Part shown: in pieces, positions 22,053 to 31,931 of the stretch
Numbering within the stretch: the stretch's first letter is position 1
How the letters are laid out: each line of letters starts with the position of its first letter
From: Lepidodermella squamata
Taxonomy: Eukaryota; Gastrotricha
DNA: 64,000 nt
Direction of reading: 5' to 3'
Assembly (NCBI GenBank): GCA_047495785.1
Contig: JBLDXI010000002.1
Coordinates: 186,001-250,000 of the forward strand
Program-made: the position numbers and the translations under genes
Notes under the pieces: generated by a model
Told to the model about the DNA's origin: nothing
Database searches by the model: none
What the model saw: only the letters and a program-made list of their open reading frames with translations

Positions 22053-22811
22053 ATGTTTCGGCAATCAATTTTCCTGCTAGCTCTAGCGCCAGTTGCGCTA
22101 TCGCTCAAATACACCTTAATCTTCAGCGATGAGTTCAACAACGGCAATACAGTAGACACGTCTAAATGGAACCTTATTGACAAGCCCAGCGAGGTCAACG
22201 GCGAGTTGCAATGGTACTCGAACGAAGACATCTTCCAGGAGAACGATTTCCTATTCCTACGAAGCCGCAAACGCTTCGTCTCAGGATGGGGGACAACCCG
22301 CGATTACAGCTCTGGAATGGTCGATACCAAGGACAAGTTCAGTTTCTTGTACGGCGAGGTTGAATGGCGTGCCAAGTTGCCGAAGGGTTCAGGTCTGTGG
22401 CCTGCTCTATGGCTGGTTCACTACAGCTGCCAGGCCAGTACGCCCTGCGCAGTCTGGCCCCCAGAAATCGACGTAATCGAAGCTCGTGGCGATCTACCCA
22501 ATAAGGTAACGCACGCTGTTCACTTCGGACGTTGGCCCCACAACGACTACCGCACGACTGAATTCTGGGGCCCCGACTTCACGGCTGATTTCCATAACTT
22601 CAAGGTGATCTGGGATCCCAGCCAAGTTTCGTTCTTCGTCGATGGCAAGGAGACGTTTAAGGTCACGGATCCAACGCAGATTCCTCACGAGCCGATGCAT
22701 TTGATCATGAATGTTGCTGTTGGAGGTTTCTACCCGGGCAATCCTGATGGTTCGACCCCGTTCCCAACTCACATGGCCATCGATTGGGTTCGCGTTCACA
22801 AATGGCAGTGA
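22053..22811 (+). CDS. GH16 family beta-glucanase-like enzyme, secreted
   Basis: 252 residues, one exon, signal peptide MFRQSIFLLALAPVALS. A complete GH16 beta-jelly-roll: IFSDEFNNGN near the start, GEVEWRAKLPKGSGLWPALWL, and the catalytic signature PPEIDVIEARG with nucleophile and acid/base glutamates in the ExDxxE pattern; the C-terminus has FPTHMAIDWVRVHKWQ. GH16 enzymes cut beta-1,3/1,4-glucans or related polysaccharides of fungi, algae and plants. A short insertion just before the active site contains two extra cysteines (SCQASTPC) missing in the paralogue at 27472. A small compact bacterial-type enzyme; a gut digestive or antifungal role is plausible. Confidence 0.92.
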   Translation: MFRQSIFLLALAPVALSLKYTLIFSDEFNNGNTVDTSKWNLIDKPSEVNGELQWYSNEDIFQENDFLFLRSRKRFVSGWGTTRDYSSGMVDTKDKFSFLYGEVEWRAKLPKGSGLWPALWLVHYSCQASTPCAVWPPEIDVIEARGDLPNKVTHAVHFGRWPHNDYRTTEFWGPDFTADFHNFKVIWDPSQVSFFVDGKETFKVTDPTQIPHEPMHLIMNVAVGGFYPGNPDGSTPFPTHMAIDWVRVHKWQ

Positions 22812-23414
22812 TTGACAGATTTAAAAAGAGAATTTTCAAATTATGAAAATAAACACTGATTATAATTTGCTGGGATGACTTTTTTAACTCTTGAATTTAA
22901 AAGCAGCACATATTGGCTGACACAGTTCATTGAAATATATATTCGGTACCCTTGGAACAGACACCGAAACAGGATAACCCATTAAATGGAGAATTGACGC
23001 ATGCATTCCCAATACAAAGGCCCAATAAGGAATAGAATGATATATTCTCTATGGCCAAGGCCTTTACTTTAAATAGGCCAAGGGAACCTAATGAGAAACC
23101 TAATGAGAAAAAAGTTGAGAAAATCCTACAGAATTAGCGGGTCAAAGGAATCGACTTTGTCTCATGAAGATAAACTTTAACTTGGTTACCATTTCTTATT
23201 TCCTCATTATTCATCAATATGTCCTAAGCAGGCTACAGGCTACTTGATTGTTCAACGTATAAAAACACATAAACATTATTAGAAAACACAATTGATGATA
23301 AGTAAGTAGTAGTAACATTGAAGCTGAATGAACGGCAATGCACTTCAAGTCAAATGCCTATTGTTTACTTTGTAAAATAGTTCAAGCGTAGTTTTTGAAA
23401 CTTAGTATGTAAAA
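22812..23414. other. Intergenic, no gene seen
   Basis: Contains the GH16 poly(A) signal (AATAAACACTG near 22846) and a short direct repeat, CCTAATGAGAAA twice at about 23096-23110. Nothing else is recognised. Confidence 0.5.
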
Positions 23415-26041
23415 ATGACCGTTAAGCTTCAGATTGGCTTGTTAATCCTACTGGTTCAACGTCTAAACTTCGTCGAATTAAAAGACATCCCGGAAGTAAC
23501 CTCTGAAAAAGCCTTATTCGAGCTGGCGAATCAATACTTGGACATTCAGGATTACGAGAAAGCCTACGAGAAATTTACGATACTATTAAAAAAGACAAAT
23601 ATAAAACACGAATTAGGCTTTGCTGAAGAAGTTCCCAAACTCGAAATTATCGACAAACTTCAACTTGTGACAACCAAGCTGAAGCGATATCGTGAATCGC
23701 TTGAGTACTGCAACGAAGCGATCAAACTATCGAAATCTGATGCTGATCGCAAGAAGTACGAGACTAAGAAGAGGATTCTTGAAGTTGCCTTGGCGAAATC
23801 CTTACCCACAGAAAGTTATGTCAAACAAGGTGATGATGGACGATTATTCGCTACTGGGCATGAATATTACGAAAAGGAGAACTATACCGAATCTTATGCG
23901 ACCCTACTCAAGGCTTGGGAAATCTACAACAAGACGAATGAGTTAGGAATCAAGCATGGGGTTCAAGAGTCTTACATCTACGTATTCCTTATGCAATCTC
24001 TCTTCAAGCTTGGAAAAGCCGAAGAAGCAATTGGCATGGCAAGGGTCGCCCTCACTCGAAAGGACTTTGCTGAGCATCACGAGTACTTCAAAACGGAACT
24101 GAAAGCTTTCTCGAACGTCATTACAGATGATAAGTTGAAGCAGAAGCTCAAGAGTTTTAACGCTCACACCAAGGCTGAGCGGATTGAGATTACCGTATTT
24201 CTCGAAAATTTACCGCGGGCTATATTTATGAACAAATGATTTTTGATTCGGGTTGTATTAGGGAGTGGGGATATATACGGGTGTGCTGTTTAATTGCGAA
24301 TCATCACAAAAAGCCGCGAGCAATTCGTATTAAGACGACGTTTTTAGATTGTTTTATTTGTCGATTCAGTGAAAATGCGAGGGAATACTTGCGGTGCCGC
24401 TTTCGCTTGTCTTCTTCGGACACCTGGACGGAATCTTGAAGACGATCAGGAGAGCCAGCCATCATCGATTCCAGAAGGTTAAAACGATTAAGAAGGATAT
24501 GAAAATGTTAAAATAAAACTCTGTGTCTCAGCTAGTGAATGCTGAATGGGCATTTTCTGCTGGCTTATGAATGGTGCCAAGATCAGACGTTGCGAAGCTG
24601 CTTACGCGATAGCTAATCACTGATTACGATAATGCGTCATTAATAAGGCTTTTCTTTTGTTCCAACGCATGCTTCGCCCAAATTAAAATAGCTGTGGTAC
24701 AATTTCGAGGCCTGGGTTAAATATGAACAAACGATTTTTTCGTCGGGTTGTATTAGGGAGCGGGGATATATACAGGTGTGTCGTATATTTTCGAGAAATA
24801 CGGTACCAAGGAACTTGCTGCAACTAAGGTTTATGAATTATGTCGGGCAGAGCACTACAACGAAGTAAGGAAACTTCTATCGGCAAATCCGAAGCTTTAC
24901 TGCAGGCTGGATAATCGAAACCGGCATCCGATGCTTATGCTCTCGCCGATCAAGGAGGAAATTCTGAGTTTGGATCCTTTCGTGTTTTTCGTCCATGATA
25001 TATTGAAGCAGAAGGACATTGATAAATTGGTTGACATGGCGAAGAAAAAGCTGAGAACGGCTGCGGTGACTGGGAAAGCTGGTGAAGGTGATGTTGATTT
25101 ATTGGTTCGCCGTGCTGAGCATGCTTGGGTTTACGCGTCGAAAATGCCAATGCTGACGATGCGGATCGAGGCGATTACTGGGTTGAATTCTTACAAGGAC
25201 GGATCTGAGATGTATCAAGTCGGCAGGTAATTTTGCCCGCTTTTAGCGAAAAGTCGTGAGCCCTGAGGCTGTGGAATTTTTATTTTTGGGCAAATTAATA
25301 AGGACAGGCCATAGGGACAGGCAGTTTGAAAAAATCAGCGGACCGTCAAAGCAGCAACTTTTTCAATTTGCGACATAACAGCAGAAACCTTTTACCCAGT
25401 GAGTTTTCGCTGTTTTGTCGCAGAATAAATAATTTGCTGTTTTGTCGCATTCGCTGTTCTGCGAAGTTGCTGTTTTGTGCTGTTACCGAAAAACCGCACT
25501 GAAAATACTGTTTTGTGCCGTTACCGAAAAACCGCACTGAAAATACTCTAATTTCGAATTGAATTTTTTTTAAATTAATGAATTTACAAAATATTACCTG
25601 ATTTATCCAACAATTTGCAGATATGAAATCGGTGGGCACTACTCGCCTCACACGGACTATTTCGCCGATGAGCCAGCTGGTGGTAACAGAATCGCAACGC
25701 TCCTGCTTTACTTCAACGACGTCGAAGAAGGAGGAGGTACTGTATTCACCGATCTTAAACTATACGCAGATGCTATGACAGGCGGTGGCTTGTTCTGGTT
25801 CAACATGCATCGCAACAACACACTGGACAAGCGAACGACCCACGCTGGTTGCCCGGTGATCCGCGGCGAGAAATGGGTCGCTAATCTATGGTTCCGCTTC
25901 TACGGTCAATATTTCCATAAACCGAGTGGGAAGACTCCCGATGTGCCATTTGAGCTCAAAGATATGAATCTGCCAGACTGGATGAAGTGGATGCCGTATC
26001 GAAAACGCGTCGAGGACAGAAAATTAATCATTCCTATGTGA
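23415..26041 (+). CDS. Prolyl 4-hydroxylase alpha subunit-like (exon 1 to 2 junction unresolved)
   Basis: The 5' part (23415-24239) encodes a signal-like N-terminus and helical TPR-type repeats (LFELANQYLDIQDYEKAYEKF, YYEKENYTESYATLLKAW), like the peptide-binding region of P4H alpha. A second exon begins after TATACAG at 24776 and ends at 25226 (phase 2): YELCRAE, LYCRLDNRNRHPML, then the catalytic domain. Exon 3, 25621-26041, has GGHYSPHTDY (iron-binding His and Asp) and THAGCPVIRGEKWVANLWFR (His and the 2-oxoglutarate Lys). The enzyme hydroxylates proline in collagen-like chains in the ER. How exon 1 joins exon 2 is uncertain: the end of frame 1 (24228-24285) is repeated directly at 24723-24780 around the acceptor, so a duplication may have damaged the gene. 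Confidence 0.75.
25345..25530. repeat. Short-word array, copy B, inside a P4H intron
   Basis: Same word order as the array at 5318-5490: AACAGCAGAAAC, TTTTCGCTGTTTTGTCGCA, AATTTGCTGTTTTGTCGC, TGTTCTGCGAAGTTGCTGTTTTGT. It is followed by two copies of CTGTTTTGTGC.GTTACCGAAAAACCGCACTGAAAATACT-like sequence. It lies wholly in the intron 25227-25620. Confidence 0.7.
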
Positions 26042-26093
26042 CCAAACAGTAAAAGAAAATAAAGCTTAAATTCACGGACCCAACAGAAAAACA

Positions 26094-26110
26094 GAAAATT
26101 CCACCTTAAC
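26094..26110 (+). promoter_or_regulatory. Shared upstream motif of the membrane family
   Basis: AAAATTCCACCTTAAC, 47-63 bp before the ATG of the family gene at 26157. One instance of a motif (A-run, C-rich, CTTAA) found before nearly every family member; see findings. Confidence 0.5.
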
Positions 26111-26156
26111 TTTGTTGAGCGTCAGGAAATTTTACTGATTTTTTCGTGGTATAGAA

Positions 26157-27140
26157 ATGAGTCAGGCGAAGAAACGATTCAAAGCGCTGGCTTTCTCAGC
26201 TCTCCTGCTGATTGGGCATTTTCGGGTTAACGCCAATGTGATTCGTATCAGACGTCAACCGGACCTGATACAGTTCTCCCCTGTTGCGGCTGCTCCAATC
26301 GCCAAAAAAGTGCAACGACCCGCCTATTTGTTTCCTCCATCATCGATCGGGCAATACTATCCTCTACAGCCTGCTCCGAATCCTCCACAGCCTGCTCCGA
26401 ATCCTTCAAGCAAGATAGAATCTCCGGGGCCCCTAGCAAACCCTTGGAGTGATGCCCAGCCGAAGCCCGCAGCCAAGCCGCCAGTAGATAAAGCCCTGGT
26501 TAACAAAGTATTAGGACCTGCCAACATACCTGCGGCTCGTCGCCAGAGTCTTTCGGATCTTCCCGAGACGCCGACCAAAGTTAAGGAACTGCCGACGAGT
26601 TTCAGCGAGCCGTCATCGCCAACTGGCGTGGGACCACTATCCCCAGTAATTACCGACCCAGAAGCTAGAGCGGAGTATATACAAGGAAATAACCTCGGCA
26701 AACCGAGATGGAGCAAGTTAAGAATTATTGGACATATGGCATTTGCAGCATTCATTATAGCCGCTACCGCTGCTCTGATCTATAATTTTGCAGCAGGCAG
26801 CTCGACGGTGCCTGCTTTCGTCGCTAAGGAGCGAGCTCTTGATCTCCAAATTCGCACTCAGATGCTGCAACAGGTTAACAGGCAATCTGTCGAAGGCCGA
26901 TCACTAAGTGGGAAGGCAGATGATGAAGACAGCGATTTAGGGGATAGGTTACTTCTAGCTGGTGTTAGGGACGATTCGATATTCGACGCAGCCGTCGTCG
27001 CTAGAAGCTACCTAGAACAGCAAGGGTCTTCTGCTGTTTTACAAGTATTGCCAAGTCCGGACGCCGCAACTTCATCAAGAGACAAGTTTTTAAGAAAAAT
27101 TGTTGGTGAATCGGATTATGATGGTGGGAATTCCCTATGA
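26157..27140 (+). CDS. Membrane-family protein 1 (unrecognised family), 327 aa
   Basis: I do not recognise this family. Signal peptide (residues about 1-27), then IRIRR-QPD, a furin-like R-x-R-R site, a long Pro-rich segment including two tandem QPAPNPP units, one membrane helix (HMAFAAFIIAATAALIYNF, about 197-215), and a C-terminal domain with the family blocks EGRSLS, VVARSYLEQQG, LPSPD and a terminal SDYDGGNSL. It is the most divergent full-length member and the first in the cluster. Intronless. It starts 115 bp after the P4H stop on the same strand. Confidence 0.75.
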   Translation: MSQAKKRFKALAFSALLLIGHFRVNANVIRIRRQPDLIQFSPVAAAPIAKKVQRPAYLFPPSSIGQYYPLQPAPNPPQPAPNPSSKIESPGPLANPWSDAQPKPAAKPPVDKALVNKVLGPANIPAARRQSLSDLPETPTKVKELPTSFSEPSSPTGVGPLSPVITDPEARAEYIQGNNLGKPRWSKLRIIGHMAFAAFIIAATAALIYNFAAGSSTVPAFVAKERALDLQIRTQMLQQVNRQSVEGRSLSGKADDEDSDLGDRLLLAGVRDDSIFDAAVVARSYLEQQGSSAVLQVLPSPDAATSSRDKFLRKIVGESDYDGGNSL

Positions 27141-27471
27141 TCTGCCGAAATAAACTATAATTTGTTCAATGTTTTGCTCGATTCTATTGACGTGCTTTCA
27201 TAGCTTTCAAAGGCTGGGAATATTCCTTTCTAACAATTTCAGCAGATTCTAGTAAATCTGAACTCTGAACTCTCAATCGGTTTTATCAAGTTATTATCAT
27301 CAAAACAGGTATTTGGTCAGTTGTCTGAGGAGAGCAAGAACAAAATACTTCTTATCAGCGTGGGAAATACCTAATTTAATAGTTGCACTTAGCAACGTAT
27401 GGCTGTCGTTTTTCAGCACGATTTAGCCCTTCATAACTCTCCAGTTCATATCCTCATTTTGTAATGCGACA

Positions 27472-28203
27472 ATGTTTACCCCGTTTCTGCTCCTAATTCT
27501 TGCAGTGGGAGTCAATCCACTGAAGTACACCCTTATTTTCAGCGATGAATTCGACGGAGGTAACACAATAGACTCGGCAAAATGGAACGTTGTCGACCGC
27601 CCGAGTTCTCATAACGGCGAGTTACAATGGTACTCTTATGAAGATACCTTTCAAGAAAACGGCTACCTGTTCATCAGAAGCCAGCAGCGATTCGTCTCGG
27701 GATGGGGGACAACCCGCGACTACAGCTCTGGAATGATCGATTCAAGGGAGAAGTTCAGCTTCACGTATGGAGAAGTTGAGATTCGGGCGAAGCTACCGAA
27801 AGGTTCAGGTCTCTGGCCTGCCTTGTGGCTGCTACCTCACACCAACTGGCCGCCAGAGATCGACATTATGGAGGCTCGTGGCGATCTGCCCAACAAGGTA
27901 ACCCACGCTGTTCACTTTGGTTACTCGCCTTACAACGACTACCGCTCAACTGAATTCTGGGGCCCGGACTTCACGGCTGATTTTCACAACTTCAAGGTGA
28001 TCTGGGATCCTAGCCAAGTTACATTCTTCGTCGATGGAAGGGAGACTTTCAAAATCACAGATCCGGCCCAGATTTCCCACGAGCCAATGCATTTGATTAT
28101 GAACGTGGCTGTTGGTGGTTTCTACCCGGGCAATCCTGATGGTTCAACCCCGTTCCCAACCCACATGGTCATCGATTGGGTTCGCGTTCATCGCTGGCAG
28201 TGA
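27472..28203 (+). CDS. GH16 family beta-glucanase-like enzyme, second copy
   Basis: 243 residues, one exon, signal peptide MFTPFLLLILAVGVNP. Active-site motif PPEIDIMEARG keeps both catalytic glutamates; GEVEIRAKLPKGSGLWPALWLLP and VIDWVRVHRWQ also conserved. About 80 percent like the copy at 22053 by eye, but without its cysteine-containing insertion. The gene is embedded between two membrane-family genes; its poly(A) signal AATAAAAAAC lies only about 60 bp before the next gene's ATG. Confidence 0.92.
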   Translation: MFTPFLLLILAVGVNPLKYTLIFSDEFDGGNTIDSAKWNVVDRPSSHNGELQWYSYEDTFQENGYLFIRSQQRFVSGWGTTRDYSSGMIDSREKFSFTYGEVEIRAKLPKGSGLWPALWLLPHTNWPPEIDIMEARGDLPNKVTHAVHFGYSPYNDYRSTEFWGPDFTADFHNFKVIWDPSQVTFFVDGRETFKITDPAQISHEPMHLIMNVAVGGFYPGNPDGSTPFPTHMVIDWVRVHRWQ

Positions 28204-28240
28204 AACTAATCAATTAATGACTAACAACTGCACACAAGCA

Positions 28241-28260
28241 AATAAAAAACCCAGCTTAAC
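28241..28260 (+). promoter_or_regulatory. Shared upstream motif / GH16 poly(A) signal
   Basis: AATAAAAAACCCAGCTTAAC, 42-61 bp before the ATG at 28302. The AATAAA also fits as the poly(A) signal of the GH16 gene ending at 28203. Confidence 0.5.
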
Positions 28261-28301
28261 CTTTCTTTTGAATGTTTAAATAATTATTTGAAATCACAGC
28301 C

Positions 28302-29173
28302 ATGACAATCCGCAAGAAGAATCTCTTTTGGGTGTTTTTCTCAGTTATTTTAGTCTGTAAGCAGCTTTGCGTTCAGGTTCATGGGCTTCAATTACCAAGG
28401 TCGCAGTTGTCACACCATGGCGATGTTGTAATTGGTGTTTTGAAACGCACGAAGCGAATGGATCCGCCGAACGTAATCTACGGAGGTTCGATGACGGGGT
28501 TCCCAATCCAAATCCGAAAAGTGGAAATACAGCCTCCATCAGCTCCAGATGCACCGGTTTCGATAATCGGACAACCGGATGGGCCGTCGTCAAATCAGGA
28601 TTCGCAGCTTGTACAAGTTGGCAAAGACAAAGCTTGGCGGGAGGGGAATGATCAACTCATCAAGAATACCAATCTGCCAGGGCTATTTTCAGACACCAAG
28701 CGAAGCTACCAGGGGCTGGAAAAGATGCCAAGTGGCGTAAAGATGTTCGGAAAGCTGCTGTCAGCTGTAATGATGGCATTTTCCTTGATGGCAATCACTT
28801 TTGCTGTGTCTACGCTTTTGTCTAAATCTCCGAGGAATTTAGTTCAGGTTGAAGCTGGTCGACAAGACAGAGAGATATTCGCATTGCAAAGCTGAGCCAG
28901 GCAAACGGGAATCTTCTCGAGGGTCGTCAGGTCGACTACAATTCTCTGGGTGAGAATTTGGAATCTCGAGTTTTTTCCAACTTGGAAAATCTAAGTTCTG
29001 ACGATCCTCTGGTGCAGGGAGCTAAAACTGCTAAAGATTACGTAGCCAAGGATGGGTTCGCGTTAATACCTTCTGGCCCTATCGTCTACCTTGATGCGCT
29101 GGAATCGGATATTTTCCTTTCGCAGCTAATTCCAATTACAAACTATGACGCCGGGATCCTTCCAGGAAAATAA
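28302..29173 (+). pseudogene. Membrane-family member 2, frameshifted
   Basis: First frame 28302-28895: signal peptide, VLKRTKR furin-type site, short ectodomain, membrane helix (about LLSAVMMAFSLMAITFAVSTLL), then a stop. The family C-terminal domain continues in another frame from about 28853 to 29173: LLEGRQ, AKTAKDYVAKDGFALI and a terminal TNYDAG. The frame change lies between 28853 and 28895, probably a single small indel. Either a pseudogene or a sequence error; the rest of both frames is intact, suggesting the lesion is recent. Confidence 0.7.
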
Positions 29174-29281
29174 AACTATGAATGTTCAGTTTCGATATTC
29201 CCAGCTTCGAAAGAATTTGAAATTCAAATAAATAAATCTCAAAAAATCACTCAGATATAAAATCCTGGAATTATGAATTGT

Positions 29282-29298
29282 TAAAAGTCTCCCTTAAT
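29282..29298 (+). promoter_or_regulatory. Shared upstream motif of the membrane family
   Basis: TAAAAGTCTCCCTTAAT, about 56-72 bp before the ATG at 29354. Confidence 0.5.
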
Positions 29299-29353
29299 AA
29301 ACGTTTAGTATTAGAGCATAGCTGGTTTCTCTGATCGGCAGAATTCACTACAC

Positions 29354-30583
29354 ATGACGGGTCTGCGAAGTGTCACAACAGCGTTGTTCTTCTCAATTTT
29401 GCTCATATGTGAGCAATTCAATGCATGCTTCACCGCTTGGCCATTCTTCGGCCTCTTTCAACGCCACAACAGACGAGTGAGACGACAACCTGAGAATCCA
29501 TCACCAACGATCATGCCTCGCTACACGCTTCGAATGCCTAACTTGTTTGCAACTCCAAAGCCGGCGCAAGTTGAGCAGCAAATGGATGAGCCGACGGTAA
29601 CCTTAAGAGGTACGGGAGAAATCACGTGGTTCCCCGACCCACTCAGATCCCAAGTGAACAAACCAACGCGAGTCGAGCCCGACTATAACAAGCCCATTCC
29701 TGCATCTGTTTACAAGCGTTTAGGTCCGGAAGCTCAGGCGATCATAGCTGGGGATGAAGATTGGATTTTCGATGAGCCTATTACCCCTGCACCACCTCCA
29801 TCACCGGCTCTAGACGTCAAAACCCTCGTGGATCAACTCGAGGTGAAAGCTAAGGCTGAGAGCCCTTCTTCCAGCAAAATCGTAGCCGAGGCAAGTATCC
29901 AAGACTTGATACCTCAAGAGAGGCCGGTTAGTCAGGTTAGCGATCAGCAAGCATGGGAGGTGAGTAAACTGCCCGGCTCACAGTTAAGCAAAGCATCTCT
30001 GCCAGACATTCCAGCAGCTAATGTCGAAGCGCCATCTTCCCCAGTGAAAGCACATTCGACGCTCGACGTTGCCGCCGAAACTGCGGCCGAATCGACTCCA
30101 TTCATTGCAGAGTCGGCATCGGTTGAGATAGCAGTTAAGCAATCGTGGTATAACCGCAAGCTCTTCCGCGCCATCTTACTCGTGACAGCAATAGTCGTGT
30201 CCGCTGCAATTATCACAGGCATCGTTATGTGCATACTCAAATGCGGCGGTGAGAGTTCGAATGACAGTCCCGCTCCCGCAGTAAAATCTCCGAAAGACTG
30301 GAGGGACTTTGACACAAAATCTCGAATCGATATTTTGAAGGCAACCCAAGTTTCAGCTGAGGGTCGAATGATGCACGATACCGAAGAGCTTACGGCTAGA
30401 ATTTTTCGAAAAAGAAGGGAAAAGGGCGATCTAATTCGCGAAGGATTAGTCGTTGCGAGAAATTTCTTGATGCAAGGCAAGGTGGTTGTGATTAACGGAT
30501 TCCCTAGCCCGGATTACTCGAAGCTCAAAAATGATGAATTTCTCGTCTTTAGATTAACTGATAAACTTAATTACGAAGTATGA
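29354..30583 (+). CDS. Membrane-family protein 3 (unrecognised family), 409 aa
   Basis: Signal peptide (to about residue 27), RRVRR-QPE furin-type site near residue 44, then block PIPASVYKRLGPEAQAII, block KIVAEASIQDLI, pre-membrane block VAVKQSWYNRKLFR... (IAVKQSWYNRKLFR), one membrane helix (AILLVTAIVVSAAIITGIVMCIL), then DWRDFDTKSRIDIL, EGRMM, TEELTARIF, VARNFLMQGKVVVINGFPSPD. Ends in LNYEV rather than DYDGGS. Intronless; only 70 bp separate its stop from the next family ATG. Confidence 0.8.
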   Translation: MTGLRSVTTALFFSILLICEQFNACFTAWPFFGLFQRHNRRVRRQPENPSPTIMPRYTLRMPNLFATPKPAQVEQQMDEPTVTLRGTGEITWFPDPLRSQVNKPTRVEPDYNKPIPASVYKRLGPEAQAIIAGDEDWIFDEPITPAPPPSPALDVKTLVDQLEVKAKAESPSSSKIVAEASIQDLIPQERPVSQVSDQQAWEVSKLPGSQLSKASLPDIPAANVEAPSSPVKAHSTLDVAAETAAESTPFIAESASVEIAVKQSWYNRKLFRAILLVTAIVVSAAIITGIVMCILKCGGESSNDSPAPAVKSPKDWRDFDTKSRIDILKATQVSAEGRMMHDTEELTARIFRKRREKGDLIREGLVVARNFLMQGKVVVINGFPSPDYSKLKNDEFLVFRLTDKLNYEV

Positions 30584-30588
30584 GATGA

Positions 30589-30608
30589 ATAAAAAAGTCC
30601 GGCTTAAT
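30589..30608 (+). promoter_or_regulatory. Shared upstream motif / poly(A) signal overlap
   Basis: AATAAAAAAGTCCGGCTTAA, 46-65 bp before the ATG at 30654 and 6 bp after the previous stop, so the same A-run must serve as 3' end signal and possible promoter element. Confidence 0.5.
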
Positions 30609-30653
30609 ATTCAGTTATCCTGCTAGAGTGAAGGTTTTTACAGGAATTCGAAA

Positions 30654-31859
30654 ATGGTGCGCTACAGGAGGTTCACGTCGCTCATTTTGTCAGTTCTGAT
30701 TTTGATAGATCAGTTTCATGCTGATGTGTTTCATGGTCATACCCGCGTCAAACGCCAGCCTCCTCAGCCCTTGCCAGGTATCGCTGCAGATGAAATGCCT
30801 GAAGTATTGAAGAAATACGCCGGTAAAAGTAAACCCGCTAATTACCCCCCAACGTCTTATCTTAAGCCTTCCAAGCCTCAAACTCAAAATCTTGATGTGC
30901 CTGTGATCGACCCGAGCCAGCAAATTCCTGCTTCAGTTCAAGAGCAAATGAGCCCTGAAGTTCAAGTTTTAGTTGGCGGAGAAGGTGTGGTACCTAGCGT
31001 GACCTCTTCTTCCCAACAAAACCTCGCTCCAGCACCCGAAGTTTCAGCACAGCCAGGTTCTGAGAAAATTATTGCAAAAGCTGATCTTCGAGACTACACA
31101 TTCGGTTCCACGGAATCGATTGGAGAAATGAGCAACGCCGGGAGTCTCGAGAACATTCCGAACTTTAACAAAGGTTCAATGACAAACTTGTTGCCAGCAG
31201 GCAAGGAACTTCCCCCACCAGGTGAACCTCTAGAGAGGTCTGCGTCATTGACGAACCTCGCCAAAGATCCAAAAACGCCCCCTCTCAGGAAATCTCAATC
31301 GATGTCTGATTTAAACAAAGGGAAACCTGAATACGATCTTGGGAAGCCCGTTGGTGGAACAGCGGTCGCTAAATCGTGGAAAAACCAGCCACTTTTCCGC
31401 GCTATTATCCTGTTTTCTACTATGCTGGCTGGCGTTGCGGCTGCTTTTGTGGCCGTTTATGCTTTCGCAGTGCTGATTAAACCTATGCTGAATCCAAAAC
31501 CTGAATCAGCTGAACCTTACAGCAGACAGCCAAACGACTGGAGGGATTTCGACACCAAAGCTCGACTCGACATTCTGAAGCAGGCCTCAAGAACAACCGA
31601 AGGTCGCTTGAGTTCAGGTGAAAGTAACGATAGCGGAATTACAGGAAGGATTTTACAAATGAAGGAGGATGGTGATATAATCAGTTCTGGAGTGATTATT
31701 GCGAGGAATTTCCTAAAGCTCGGTCCAGTGGTTATGATCAACAGTCTACCTTCCCCGAATTTGAATACAATTCAAAGCGACAGTTTCCTAGTAGCCATAA
31801 TCGTCGGGGAAGATTACGATGGAGGCAGTACCCCTTTTACTATAAATGACTTAATTTAA
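30654..31859 (+). CDS. Membrane-family protein 4 (unrecognised family), 401 aa
   Basis: Signal peptide (about 1-24), TRVKR-QPP furin-type site, QIPASVQEQMSPEVQVLV block, KIIAKADLRDYTFG block, then a Ser-rich stretch with the repeated phrase (R/K)S.S(L/M)(T/S)(N/D)L (SASLTNL, SQSMSDL, GSMTNLL). VAKSWKNQPLFR precedes the membrane helix (AIILFSTMLAGVAAAFVAVYAF). C-terminal domain: DWRDFDTKARLDIL, TEGRLSS, ITGRIL, IARNFLKLGPVVMINSLPSPN, EDYDGGSTPF. Intronless, 72 bp to the next family ATG. Confidence 0.8.
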   Translation: MVRYRRFTSLILSVLILIDQFHADVFHGHTRVKRQPPQPLPGIAADEMPEVLKKYAGKSKPANYPPTSYLKPSKPQTQNLDVPVIDPSQQIPASVQEQMSPEVQVLVGGEGVVPSVTSSSQQNLAPAPEVSAQPGSEKIIAKADLRDYTFGSTESIGEMSNAGSLENIPNFNKGSMTNLLPAGKELPPPGEPLERSASLTNLAKDPKTPPLRKSQSMSDLNKGKPEYDLGKPVGGTAVAKSWKNQPLFRAIILFSTMLAGVAAAFVAVYAFAVLIKPMLNPKPESAEPYSRQPNDWRDFDTKARLDILKQASRTTEGRLSSGESNDSGITGRILQMKEDGDIISSGVIIARNFLKLGPVVMINSLPSPNLNTIQSDSFLVAIIVGEDYDGGSTPFTINDLI

Positions 31860-31860
31860 C

Positions 31861-31880
31861 AATAAAAAACCCTTCCTAAT
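31861..31880 (+). promoter_or_regulatory. Shared upstream motif / poly(A) signal overlap
   Basis: AATAAAAAACCCTTCCTAAT, starting one base after the preceding stop and about 52-71 bp before the ATG at 31932. Confidence 0.45.
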
Positions 31881-31931
31881 GAAGAGAATGAAGACAATCA
31901 GATTTTGCTGCGTAGTGAATTTCATGCAGCC

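Noticed and set aside
24778-25230. Independent gene starting at GTG 24778
   Set aside because: It has no ATG, an in-frame stop lies just upstream and a good acceptor at 24775; it is an internal P4H exon.
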